From Hyphomonadaceae bacterium UBA2389 (lineage in GTDB: Bacteria > Pseudomonadota > Alphaproteobacteria > Caulobacterales > Aquidulcibacteraceae), in contig DDSN01000037.1 of the NCBI GenBank assembly GCA_002343395.1, forward strand, positions 1-28,509: a stretch of 28,509 nt of DNA, in the 5' to 3' direction. The first letter of the stretch is position 1, and each line of letters begins with the position of its first letter. Shown one piece after another: positions 14,661-21,588 of the stretch. The notes beneath the pieces are model-generated. The model was not told the DNA's origin. It saw nothing but the letters and a program-made list of their open reading frames with translations, and did no database searches. The position numbers were made by a program, and so were the translations under genes.

Positions 14661-15431
14661 TTAGTGCCCGGGATGAAGCGCGTCGTTGAGATAGATGCAA
14701 GTGAGGATCGCGAACACATAAGCTTGCAGGAACGCGACCAGGAACTCGAGACCGTACAGCGCGACCGTCATGGCCAGCGGCAATGCCGCGCCGACAACGC
14801 CCAGGAAGCCCACGCTCGCCATCGCCGGCACGAACCCGGCGAACACCTTGAGCAGCACGTGGCCGGCGAAAATGTTCGCCCACAGACGCACCGCGTGGCT
14901 GAGCGGGCGTGAGAAGAACGAAACGACCTCGATTGGCGTCACGATCAAATAAAGCACGGGCGGCACGCCCGACGGCACGAACAGCTTCAAGAACTTCAAG
15001 CCGTTCTTGGCGAAACCAACGATGATCACCGTGAAAAACACGATCAGCGCCATCGAAGCCGTGACAATGATCTGGCTTGTCGGCGTGAACATGTGCGGCA
15101 CGCCAAACGCGCCCGGGAACATGCCCAGCATGTTCGACATGAAGATGAACAGGAACAGCGTGAACACGAAGGGGAAGAACTTCTTCACGCCTTCTTCGCC
15201 GGCTGTGTCTTTCACCATGCCGTGGATAAAATTGTACGCGCCTTCGGCGACGACCTGTTGGCGGCTCGGGACCAGCGCCGCCGGCTTCATCGCCCAGTTG
15301 AAAAACAACGCCGCCGCGCCAACCCCCGCGACCATGGCCAGGCTCGCATTGGTGAAGCTCGCGTCCAGGCCAGCGATGTCCACGGGCAGGATCGGCTCGA
15401 TATGAAACTGATGGATCGGGTCGTTCGACAC
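14661..15431 (-). CDS. atpB: F0F1 ATP synthase subunit a (stator channel)
   Basis: The 256-residue polytopic subunit provides the two proton half-channels next to the c ring. The essential arginine is Arg182 in PLSHAVRLWANIFAGHVLLK, and C-terminal helix residues LEFLVAFLQAYVFAILTCIYL are conserved. Five to six membrane helices cover about 30-50, 85-107, 120-142, 158-178 and 195-250. The start is GTG 15431, 7 bp after the atpI stop, with its ribosome site AGAGGA inside the end of atpI, so translation is probably coupled. Length is normal for the family. Confidence 0.96.
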   Translation of the reverse strand: MSNDPIHQFHIEPILPVDIAGLDASFTNASLAMVAGVGAAALFFNWAMKPAALVPSRQQVVAEGAYNFIHGMVKDTAGEEGVKKFFPFVFTLFLFIFMSNMLGMFPGAFGVPHMFTPTSQIIVTASMALIVFFTVIIVGFAKNGLKFLKLFVPSGVPPVLYLIVTPIEVVSFFSRPLSHAVRLWANIFAGHVLLKVFAGFVPAMASVGFLGVVGAALPLAMTVALYGLEFLVAFLQAYVFAILTCIYLNDALHPGH

Positions 15432-15438
15432 TGCCGGC

Positions 15439-15777
15439 TTAATCCTCTTCGTCGTCCTGCACGGACGGCGTATTGGGATCGACCGGGTGAGCCTGCGAAT
15501 AGGCGCGCGCCACGCGCACGATATTCACGATGCCCGCCGCAAACCCCAGCATGAGCCCGATCAGCAACCCCCACGGCGAGGTGTGGAGGAAAACGTCGGC
15601 CCCATAGCCGAGCAACGCACCGACAATGATCGCCGCGCCAAACTCTCCGCCAAAACGCATTGCCAGCGATGCTGGGCTCTGCGGCGGGGGAGCGGCGGGA
15701 GCGCTCTCGCCTCGTGCCTCGGCGACGCGCCGACGCAGCGTGTTGAGAGCGTCCTCTGGCGGGTCATTGTCTGCCAT
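15439..15777 (-). CDS. atpI: AtpI-family protein (ATP synthase assembly factor)
   Basis: The 112-residue small membrane protein is encoded first in the F0 operon, where AtpI assists c-ring assembly or cation supply in studied bacteria. An acidic, Pro-rich N-terminus (about 1-38) precedes two helices (about 42-63 and 68-88, FGAAIIVGALLGYGADVFLH and WGLLIGLMLGFAAGIVNIVR). The tail is Asp/Glu-rich. The G-rich helix pair matches the alphaproteobacterial AtpI type. The leader carries a perfect CCTCCGGAGG palindrome at 15793-15802, 15 bp before the ATG; its GGAGG half is rather far from the start to act as a strong ribosome site. Confidence 0.88.
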   Translation of the reverse strand: MADNDPPEDALNTLRRRVAEARGESAPAAPPPQSPASLAMRFGGEFGAAIIVGALLGYGADVFLHTSPWGLLIGLMLGFAAGIVNIVRVARAYSQAHPVDPNTPSVQDDEED

Positions 15778-15837
15778 TGAACGGTCGAAACGCCTCCGGA
15801 GGGCGACTCGCCCGAGCCGTCCCCTTCAGCGGCGCGG

Positions 15838-15866
15838 AACCTAGTGGCGCCTCTTGGGGGCGTCAA
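15838..15866 (-). promoter_or_regulatory. Predicted promoter of the F0 atp operon
   Basis: On the minus strand TTGACG (15866-15861), a 17-bp spacer and TAGGTT (15843-15838) form a housekeeping-type promoter about 60 bp before atpI. The same TTGACG-N17 arrangement is used before groESL in this window. Confidence 0.6.
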
Positions 15867-15891
15867 GAAAAGGCTCGTGCGACATTTGGGG

Positions 15892-16326
15892 CTAAACCGT
15901 GCGCCCGCAGCCGTCCAGTTCACGTTGGTCGATCACAATCTCGACCGTCGCCGGGAAGGGCTCGCCGCTCATGGCGTCCTGGCAGGGCGCGCGCCGGATC
16001 GTGATCGTCAGAACATGGCCGCGCGCCTCCGCCTCATAACGGGTCGCACCCTCTTGCGGCGCGGTTGGCGCGGGGAGCGGGAACACCGCGCTCTGTTCGC
16101 CGTAGTCCCACAAGAACACGATGCGGTCGCTTTGGTGGATGTCGAGCATCCAACCGGGCTCCTGGCCGACGCCGCGGAAATCAACGCCCGCCGCGCGCGC
16201 GTTTTCCCAGCTCGGCATGGACTCGAGCGTGATAGCCGTGGCGGCGCTCGGCGTTTCCACGTTGGCCGGCGTGGGCGCTTCCGCGCTGCAGGCGGCGATG
16301 GCGAGGGCGAGGATCAGGGCGCGCAT
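15892..16326 (-). CDS. Small lipoprotein with a COG3650-like domain
   Basis: The 144-residue predicted lipoprotein has signal MRALILALAIAAC and a lipobox (IAAC) that places the lipidated Cys at residue 13. A Pro/Thr linker is followed by a domain of about 105 residues with conserved-looking points: VDFRGVGQEPGWMLDI, a DYGE turn, Y-x-A-E, and PCQDAMSGEPFPATVEI ending in DGCGR. The C-x-D-x-MSG-x-x-FP-x-x-V pattern resembles uncharacterised membrane-anchored proteins of the COG3650 type; no enzymatic residues are evident. The ribosome site GAGGAG precedes ATG 16326. The larger lipoprotein at 18875-19750 carries a related domain. Function unknown. Confidence 0.75.
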   Translation of the reverse strand: MRALILALAIAACSAEAPTPANVETPSAATAITLESMPSWENARAAGVDFRGVGQEPGWMLDIHQSDRIVFLWDYGEQSAVFPLPAPTAPQEGATRYEAEARGHVLTITIRRAPCQDAMSGEPFPATVEIVIDQRELDGCGRTV

Positions 16327-16341
16327 GGAAAGGTCTCCTCA

Positions 16342-16377
16342 AAGCAAACGCCGCCGCGGTGTGAGCGCGGCGGCGTT
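16342..16377 (-). terminator. Terminator after the OmpA-family gene
   Basis: A perfect 12-bp stem (16347-16358 with 16366-16377) has a 7-base loop and is followed on the minus strand by TTTGCTTT. It separates the OmpA-family gene from the small lipoprotein gene. Confidence 0.82.
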
Positions 16378-16400
16378 CTGTTTCGTTCTTCGTGGCGCGA

Positions 16401-17057
16401 TCAGCCTTGGAAGGCGCTGATGAACACTTCCACGCGGCGATTGCGGGCGCGGCCGGTGTCGGTGCTGTTGTCTGCGATCGGCCGGGTTTCGCCATAGCCT
16501 TGCGCGATGAGGCGCTGACGGATAACGCCGCCTTGCATCAGCACCGAGGCGACGTTCATCGCGCGGCGCTCCGAGAGGTCTTGGTTATAGGCGTCCGACC
16601 CGACAGAGTCGGCATGGCCGTACACATCGACGGTGGTTTGCTCATAGTCGCGCAGCACATTGCCGGTGTTTTGCAGCGTGCCGACAAATTGGCTCTTCAC
16701 CGAGTCACGGTTGAAATCGAACGTGAGGTCGGCCGGGAAGATCAGACGGATCTGGCTTTGGCTCACGCGCTCGACGCCGACGCCCGTGCCGGCGAGGCGC
16801 TCACGCAGATTGAGGTAGGTGCGGTCCATGTAGTTGCCGATCGCCGCGCCAGCGAGCGCGCCGATGCCGGCGCCGATCATGGCGTTGCGGCGGTCGTTGC
16901 CGCCGGCCAGCGTGCCCGCGGCCGCGCCCGCGATCGCGCCAATGATGGCGCCGTTCGCGGTTCGGTTCGGTTCGCGCTCGCCGGTGACTGGGTCAACGGT
17001 GGTGCATCCCGTGAACAGGAGCGCCGCCGCCAGAGCTGCTGCGATTTTGCGGATCAT
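16401..17057 (-). CDS. OmpA-family lipoprotein (YiaD-like, peptidoglycan-binding)
   Basis: The 218-residue outer-membrane lipoprotein anchors to the cell wall. The lipobox LFTGC gives a lipidated Cys at residue 18. A Gly/Ala-rich glycine-zipper region (about 35-80, GAIIGAIAGAAAGTLAGG and IGAGIGALAGAAIGNYMD) is followed by the OmpA C-terminal domain (about 105-213). That domain contains DFNRDSVKSQF, VDVYGHADSVGSDAYNQDLS, ERRAMNVASVL and IAQGYGETRPIADNST, and ends GRARNRRVEVFI; the Asp and Arg of this domain bind diaminopimelate. A strong GGAGGGG ribosome site precedes ATG 17057. It is probably a single-gene unit with its own terminator. Confidence 0.93.
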   Translation of the reverse strand: MIRKIAAALAAALLFTGCTTVDPVTGEREPNRTANGAIIGAIAGAAAGTLAGGNDRRNAMIGAGIGALAGAAIGNYMDRTYLNLRERLAGTGVGVERVSQSQIRLIFPADLTFDFNRDSVKSQFVGTLQNTGNVLRDYEQTTVDVYGHADSVGSDAYNQDLSERRAMNVASVLMQGGVIRQRLIAQGYGETRPIADNSTDTGRARNRRVEVFISAFQG

Positions 17058-17247
17058 TGAATTATCCCCTCCAGAAACATGCGGGCCTTCTCGGTCCGAT
17101 CAGGTCGAAACGTGCCCGGCCCAAGCTGAGCCGGCGCTGAATCTGGCGTCCAACTACGCCTATTCACCTATATATATAAGAGCTTGGGGCGAGCTTCGAC
17201 GGTAGGAATACGCCAGACGCGGGAAAAGACCGCGACCTTTCGGCGAG

Positions 17248-17670
17248 TTAATCCGCGAGGAACTTGGTGAGCCGCCGCCGCAGGTTGTCGCGTTGGCGGG
17301 TCTGGCACTCCCAAACCACCAGCGCGCGCCAGCCGGCGGCCCGCAAAGCGCGAAGGACGCGCCGATCCCTTTGCTTGTTGCGGGTTATTTTGGCGCGCCA
17401 ATATGCGGCGTTGGATTTCGGCGCGCGCGCGCCGCGTGCGCAGTCATGGCCGTGCCAAAAGCAGCCGTGGACGAACACCGCTTTGCGGAGCGCGCTGAAA
17501 ACAAGGTCGGGGCGGCCTGGCAAATGCGCGCCGTGCAGCCGATAGCGGCGCTGGTAGCCCGCTTCGCATAGGAGCGCTCTCACAATGCGCTCTGGCGCGG
17601 TGTTTGCTGATTTCACCGCGCGCATCACGGCTGAACGCTGCGCCGACGTGAAGACGTCAGCGCCGGTCAT
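17248..17670 (-). CDS. vsr: Very short patch repair endonuclease Vsr
   Basis: This enzyme nicks DNA 5' of the T in T:G mismatches that arise when 5-methylcytosine deaminates, starting short-patch repair. The 140 residues contain the full family pattern: SAQRSAVMRAVKSANTAPE, HLPGRPDLVF with catalytic Asp55, and FVHGCFWHGHDC. Cys70, His75 and Cys77 have the spacing of the E. coli zinc ligands, and the fourth is Cys122 in VVWECQTRQRDNL. ATG 17670 overlaps the methyltransferase stop by 4 bp (ATGA), so the two are co-translated; the longer frame upstream only overlaps the methyltransferase gene and is not part of Vsr. The sequence specificity presumably matches the methyltransferase partner. Confidence 0.95.
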   Translation of the reverse strand: MTGADVFTSAQRSAVMRAVKSANTAPERIVRALLCEAGYQRRYRLHGAHLPGRPDLVFSALRKAVFVHGCFWHGHDCARGARAPKSNAAYWRAKITRNKQRDRRVLRALRAAGWRALVVWECQTRQRDNLRRRLTKFLAD

Positions 17671-18806
17671 GCGCGCAGGCGCGCGACCGCTTGTCCCGCC
17701 AGCGGCGCGAGCAAGTGCTGCGAGAGCCAGCGCACCGCTGGCACGCACACACCATCGCCGAAAAGATGCAGCGCAGCGGTTTGCGTGCTGGGAATGGGGT
17801 AGGCGTCGTCCACGCCCATGAGGCGCGCCGCTTCGCGCGGCGTCAGCAACCGCGAGCGTAAGCCGCTGTCGTCTACGAACAGCAACAATTGCCGGCTCGA
17901 TCCGCCAGCGGGCGTTCGCAAACATCCCGCAAGCCCGTCAAAACGCGCCTCGGCGCGCTGCACGCGTACGCCATGTTCCACGCGAATGCGCCGAAACACC
18001 GCGCCGACCTCGCGCCGGCCGCCTTCGCGCAGGGCGTCGAGCCGCGCGCGCTGCAAGGCGCTCATCTGCGCGACAAGACGCGCGGTCTGCTCCTCGCTGT
18101 TCCAGGCGACGGCGGCGTCATCCTCCAACACGTCCGCCAGGCGTGTGTTGCGCACCGGCGGCGCATCGAGACGCCACCAAACGAAACGCTTGCGCAGCGC
18201 GTCGGGCAGGCGCGCCCCGGCGCTGCGCAAGGCTTGTGTGTGGAAAGGCGCGTGCGGGCCAGACACGCAGAGGTTCGCGGGCGCGTTTCGCGCGGCGACG
18301 ACAAAAAGACGAGGCCGTGAGTGCGGCGTGAAGCACGCGGCGTCGATTTCGAGCGCGCCAACGCGATAGCCCAGATGATCCAGCGCATGCACGAGCGCCA
18401 CGAAGTCAGCGCCGGCATGGGAGGTCAGCAATCCGGTGACGTTCTCTAGCGCGAGAACGTCCGGCGCGCGGCCTTCGGCCGTCAATTTCTCGATGAGCCG
18501 GTGAAAACCCCAAAACGCGCCGGACCGTGGCGCCGCCAGCCCGCGTCGGGCGCCGGCCAGCGAAAGATCCTGGCAGGGGAAGGACGCCCAAGCGAGCGCT
18601 GCCTTGCCCGGGAGCGCTTCCGGCGAGAGCGTCCAGACATCGCCTTCATGCATTTCCTGGTCGCCGAACGCCTCGCGATACGCCCGCGCCTTGGCAGGAT
18701 CGATGTCATTTGCGAAAACACAGCTGAAATCGGGCTCTAACCCGAGCCGGGCGAGACCGCCGCCCGCGAAAAACTCGAAAAGTGGGGCGCCGGAATCACG
18801 CTGCAT
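17667..18806 (-). CDS. dcm: DNA (cytosine-5-)-methyltransferase
   Basis: The 379-residue C5 methyltransferase uses S-adenosylmethionine to methylate cytosine in a specific site. Motif I is FEFFAGGGLARLGLE (10-24). Motif IV is SFPCQDLSLAG with catalytic Cys78. Motif VI is ENV (121-123) and motif VIII is HSRPRLF (162-168). A target-recognition region follows at about 200-290, then motif IX (RLLTPREAARLMG) and motif X (FGDGVCVPAVRWL) near the end. All essential motifs are intact. No clear ribosome site precedes ATG 18806, but TATAG lies about 6 bp before it, so leaderless expression is possible. It is co-translated with vsr and no restriction endonuclease is adjacent, so it looks like an orphan methylase rather than a restriction system. 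The recognition sequence is unknown. Confidence 0.94.
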   Translation of the reverse strand: MQRDSGAPLFEFFAGGGLARLGLEPDFSCVFANDIDPAKARAYREAFGDQEMHEGDVWTLSPEALPGKAALAWASFPCQDLSLAGARRGLAAPRSGAFWGFHRLIEKLTAEGRAPDVLALENVTGLLTSHAGADFVALVHALDHLGYRVGALEIDAACFTPHSRPRLFVVAARNAPANLCVSGPHAPFHTQALRSAGARLPDALRKRFVWWRLDAPPVRNTRLADVLEDDAAVAWNSEEQTARLVAQMSALQRARLDALREGGRREVGAVFRRIRVEHGVRVQRAEARFDGLAGCLRTPAGGSSRQLLLFVDDSGLRSRLLTPREAARLMGVDDAYPIPSTQTAALHLFGDGVCVPAVRWLSQHLLAPLAGQAVARLRA

Positions 18807-18874
18807 CGGTCTATACTAGCGCGTCATGAAAGCGCTGGCGTCCCCGGCGGGACGCAAGCGAATGGGGGTGATCC

Positions 18875-19750
18875 ATGCGGAGCCTGATCCGCGGCCTAAG
18901 CGTCGGCGTCTTTTTGACCGCCGCCGCCCTGCTTCCAACGGCGTGTCAGCGCCAAGCCGGCGGTCCCGCCGAGGACGCCGCCAATTCCGCCAACGCGGAC
19001 CGGGGCGCCGAGATGGCGGCCGAACAGCTCGCGGCGCTCGGTGGCGCGGCGAACGCCGAACAGCGCGCGCTGTACGAGGGCGATTTCCAAGCTTCTGGCG
19101 GCATTGACCCGGTCGCAGGCGAGGGCGGCGAAGCCGATGGCGGCGGAGGCGGCGAAGGCGCCTGGGAGTTACGCCTCTTCGAGGATTACGCGCAGTTTTC
19201 CCGTCCGGGGCTCGGCGAGAATGGCGGCATTCCGGGTGAGCGCGACTATCGTGAGCGCGGCATGCGCGTTGTCGCCGGCGACGTGACCGTGACGATCACT
19301 CAGCAACCCTGTTCGGCGAGCGGTATCGAGCTGCCTTACACGGCGGATGTCATTTTCGAGGGCGTCGCCTACCAGGGATGCGCGCGCCGCGGCGTGGAAG
19401 AGGGCGAGCGCCCGACATGGGCGACCGTGCTGCCCGATCTGATCCCGGCGATCGACACCTGCCTGCCCCGCATGCGCTCGGCGCGGGTCACCTTCGCGTC
19501 CGATATTGGCGATGATCGCGTCAGCGTTCGCCTGCGCGGGGGCGACGGCGCGCGCGCAGAATGCGTCGTCGGCGCGGGGGCGGTCGAGGTGTTTGAGCCG
19601 CTCACCGATTCCGATCGGCGTCCGGGGGAAGGCGATCCGGAATTCCAGCGCGGCGGCGATCAACCAGCCGCGCGCAATTGCCGCGCGTCCGAGCAGGCGA
19701 TCGGCCGAGACGGCCAGCCCATCGGCTGGCTCATCCGCCGAACTTGCTGA
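18875..19750 (+). CDS. Larger lipoprotein with a COG3650-like domain and a Cys-rich C-terminal half
   Basis: The 291-residue predicted lipoprotein has signal MRSLIRGLSVGVFLTAAALL and a lipobox (PTAC) that places the lipid Cys at about residue 24. A Gly/Ala/Glu linker is followed by a first domain (about 68-172) with GDFQASGG, WELRLFEDYAQFSRPG, GDVTVTITQQPC and YTADVIFEGVAYQGCARRG. This parallels the domain of the small lipoprotein at 15892-16326, although the MSG motif is replaced by SASGIELP. A second domain (about 180-291) has IPAIDTCLPRMRSARVTF and ends RNCRASEQAIGRDGQPIGWL. At least six cysteines after the lipid Cys suggest disulfides in the periplasm. It is divergent from dcm. Function not recognised. 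Confidence 0.72.
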   Translation: MRSLIRGLSVGVFLTAAALLPTACQRQAGGPAEDAANSANADRGAEMAAEQLAALGGAANAEQRALYEGDFQASGGIDPVAGEGGEADGGGGGEGAWELRLFEDYAQFSRPGLGENGGIPGERDYRERGMRVVAGDVTVTITQQPCSASGIELPYTADVIFEGVAYQGCARRGVEEGERPTWATVLPDLIPAIDTCLPRMRSARVTFASDIGDDRVSVRLRGGDGARAECVVGAGAVEVFEPLTDSDRRPGEGDPEFQRGGDQPAARNCRASEQAIGRDGQPIGWLIRRTC

Positions 19751-20386
19751 TCAGCTCATCCAGCCTTGTATCCAATGAAGAGCGCCAGTGAAGACCGCGA
19801 CGCCGACGCGTGCGGCGACGTATGTTGACGCCGCCGCCGCGAGCGAGGTCAGCAACAGCAACAAGCCGTCGCGCTGCAGGAGAGCGAGAGCGGTGAGCGC
19901 CACGGTCATGCCCGGCGGCCAATTGCCAAACGGGATCGGCAAGATCAGCACGAGCGCCATCAGCAGTGTCTGCAGTCCCACATAGATCGTGGCCGGAAAC
20001 CGCGTCAGCTGCGAAAGGCGTGGCTTGATCAGATACTCAACCCGCTTCAGCACCGGGATCGCCGCGCTGAAGGTGCGCCGGAGCGCGTTGAGATCGACCC
20101 GCCAGCCGCGAATGCGTTTCGGCACCCAAAGCCGCCGTTGGCCCAAAACAAGCTGCAGCGCCGGCGCAAGCATCAACACGCCGAAAATCGTTGAAATGCC
20201 GGGCACGTTCGGGATGCACATGGGCAGCGCCAGAACGAGCAACACAACGCCATTGGCGCGCGAATCGAGCTGATCAAGCAAATCGCCGACGCTGACGGAG
20301 TCGCCCGGAAAGGCGACCGTTAGATCGTCAAGCACGGCGGAGGCGGCGCGGGCGCCGGCCTTTGGGGTTGGGGAGTGGGCGTCCAT
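19751..20386 (-). CDS. ExoD-family (exopolysaccharide synthesis) membrane protein
   Basis: The 211-residue inner-membrane protein is of the ExoD family, named after a Sinorhizobium meliloti gene needed for exopolysaccharide production and alkali tolerance. It shows ExoD landmarks: SVGDLLDQLDSRANGVVLLVLALPM, PNVPGISTIFGVLMLAPALQLVLG, WVPKRIRGWRVD, IPIPFGNWPPGMTVALTALALLQRDG and a final hydrophobic segment. About four to five membrane helices are likely. The chosen start is ATG 20386; a second in-frame ATG at 20407 adds seven residues, and neither has a strong ribosome site. Its stop shares TGATCA with the stop of the preceding plus-strand lipoprotein gene. The biochemical role of ExoD is not settled. 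Confidence 0.88.
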   Translation of the reverse strand: MDAHSPTPKAGARAASAVLDDLTVAFPGDSVSVGDLLDQLDSRANGVVLLVLALPMCIPNVPGISTIFGVLMLAPALQLVLGQRRLWVPKRIRGWRVDLNALRRTFSAAIPVLKRVEYLIKPRLSQLTRFPATIYVGLQTLLMALVLILPIPFGNWPPGMTVALTALALLQRDGLLLLLTSLAAAASTYVAARVGVAVFTGALHWIQGWMS

Positions 20387-20495
20387 GCGACTCGCGATGA
20401 GACACATGGGGCGCCAGCGCGGGTTTGGCCAGATGCCAAGGCTGCGGTTTGTCGTTCAGAGCTCGTCAACCATCGTGGGCGTAGCCAGGGCGTTG

Positions 20496-20978
20496 ATGAA
20501 GCGCTTCGCGCCGCTCATGGCCCTGCTTGCCGCTTCCGCTACCGCGGGCTGCGCCGGCTCGTCTCCGCCGCCCGAACTTTCGGGGCTTTGGAGCGCTGGC
20601 AGCGCCTCGTGCGAAGCGGGCGTGGGCGTTCGTTTTCGCGCCGACGCGGTCCAGGCCATCTACGATCGCCAAACCGAAACGCTGTTCGCTGATCCGCATT
20701 ACACTGTGGAGAGCGAGGGCGGCTCATTCCGCGTACGGATTGTTTATGATCTGCCGCGCATCGCCGGCGGCGCGCGCGCAGTCGGTGCGCACGGCGTCTT
20801 GGTGCTTGAGCGCCAGGATGACGGCGGGCTGGCGCCGGCGGCTCACGCCTTGGTGGACGGGCGAACGGGAGCAACGCGCCTGCGCATCGCTGACGACCCC
20901 GTGGCCACCCTAATGACGCTCACGCCCTGCGGCGCGCATCCCTGGCGTGAGGGGCTTCGCGGCCGGAGCGGCGCTTGA
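20496..20978 (+). CDS. Putative lipoprotein of unknown function
   Basis: The 160-residue protein starts at ATG 20496 (AGGG 8 bases upstream), with signal MKRFAPLMALLAASATAGC and lipobox TAGC (Cys19). The mature part contains SGLWSAGSASCEAGVGVRF, IYDRQTETLFADPHYTV, RVRIVYDLPRIAGGARAVG and LMTLTPCGAHPW. Two further cysteines (near 36 and 148) could form one disulfide. I know of no named family. An upstream in-frame ATG at 20385 would put the signal peptide internally and overlaps the exoD start, so it was not used. It is divergent from exoD. Confidence 0.65.
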   Translation: MKRFAPLMALLAASATAGCAGSSPPPELSGLWSAGSASCEAGVGVRFRADAVQAIYDRQTETLFADPHYTVESEGGSFRVRIVYDLPRIAGGARAVGAHGVLVLERQDDGGLAPAAHALVDGRTGATRLRIADDPVATLMTLTPCGAHPWREGLRGRSGA

Positions 20979-21011
20979 AAAAGAAAAGGCCGCTGGCGAA
21001 CCAGCGGCCTT
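20978..21011 (-). terminator. Terminator after the CC_3452-like gene
   Basis: A perfect 11-bp stem (20986-20996 with 21001-21011) has a 4-base loop and is followed on the minus strand by a T-rich stretch (TTTTCTTTTT). It may also stop the convergent plus-strand lipoprotein transcript, though that side has no T run. Confidence 0.87.
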
Positions 21012-21033
21012 GAGGGTGGACGGTTGGAGGAGC

Positions 21034-21363
21034 TTAGTTGGCGGCTTGCGCGATCGCCGTCTCGCCATTGCAGCGCGCGATTTCATCGGCGGAAAGCTGA
21101 TCGTCTTCCGCGCCGTAAGCGACAACGCGCGCGTTTAGCTCACGCGCCAGCAGACGGCAGGAGCGAACGTTGGCGCCGTGCGTGACGCGCGCGCGGCAAG
21201 TGTCGCCGTCGCAGTTCCAGATGGCGTTGTTGGCGATGACGCGGGTGTGCTCGGCGACGGGGGCTTGCAGCCGTGCCGAGAACACGGCGTCGCGCGCATA
21301 AGCCGCGCCGACGAAGGTCGCGCTGGCGAGCACGGCGATGGCGATTGTTCTCAATGCGGACAT
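21034..21363 (-). CDS. Small secreted protein resembling the CC_3452 family
   Basis: The 109-residue exported protein has a signal peptide (about 1-23, MSALRTIAIAVLASATFVGA, cleavage near AYA-R). The mature part has SARLQAPVAEHTRVIANNAI, then WNCDGDTCRARVTHGANVRS and CRLLARELNARVVAYG, with a late Cys in EIARCNGETA. These four cysteines and the W-x-C-x-G-x-T-C turn are the recurring pattern of short alphaproteobacterial proteins annotated after Caulobacter CC_3452; function is unknown. The start ATG 21363 has AGGAGA upstream; a 16-residue extension to 21411 is unlikely. It is divergent from the coiled-coil membrane protein gene and has its own terminator. Confidence 0.75.
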   Translation of the reverse strand: MSALRTIAIAVLASATFVGAAYARDAVFSARLQAPVAEHTRVIANNAIWNCDGDTCRARVTHGANVRSCRLLARELNARVVAYGAEDDQLSADEIARCNGETAIAQAAN

Positions 21364-21479
21364 GAAAATCTCCTGGTTGGTCGCGCTGCTTGGGGAGGAG
21401 CGCGGCAGCATTTAGCCCACGCCTCTGATCGCTGACAAGAGAAAAATGAAGAAAACCGAAAATATTCAGCAGTTCGGCA

Positions 21480-21542
21480 TTACCGCGCGGTAAGGTGGCG
21501 ATTTGCTGGAAAATGCCCCACCCCTTTGCGCGAAATTTGCGC
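21480..21542. promoter_or_regulatory. Perfect palindrome and direct repeats upstream of the coiled-coil membrane gene
   Basis: TTACCGCGCGGTAA (21480-21493) is a perfect 14-bp palindrome. Further on, TTTGCGC is repeated at 21525-21531 and 21536-21542, exactly 11 bp apart. Both lie in the 225-bp divergent gap between 21363 and 21589. They look like dimer-binding sites; no regulator gene is adjacent and I know no factor for them. Confidence 0.4.
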
Positions 21543-21588
21543 TAGAAAAGGGTTAACGCGACGCATGAAGTCTCGAGGGGATGGCGTG

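Noticed and set aside
17160..17185. TATATATATAAG stretch upstream of the OmpA-family gene as an origin or attachment site
   Set aside because: It is a single short AT run with no flanking DnaA boxes, repeats or integrase gene; an ordinary promoter region is more likely.
17295..17925. Extended 225-residue Vsr frame beginning inside dcm
   Set aside because: The first 85 residues only overlap the methyltransferase gene in another frame; the Vsr family begins at ATG 17670, which is also the ATGA overlap.
17248..19750. Dcm, Vsr and neighbouring lipoprotein as a new defence island
   Set aside because: Only the methylase-Vsr pair is coherent; the lipoprotein is divergent, and no nuclease, helicase, toxin or integrase is present.
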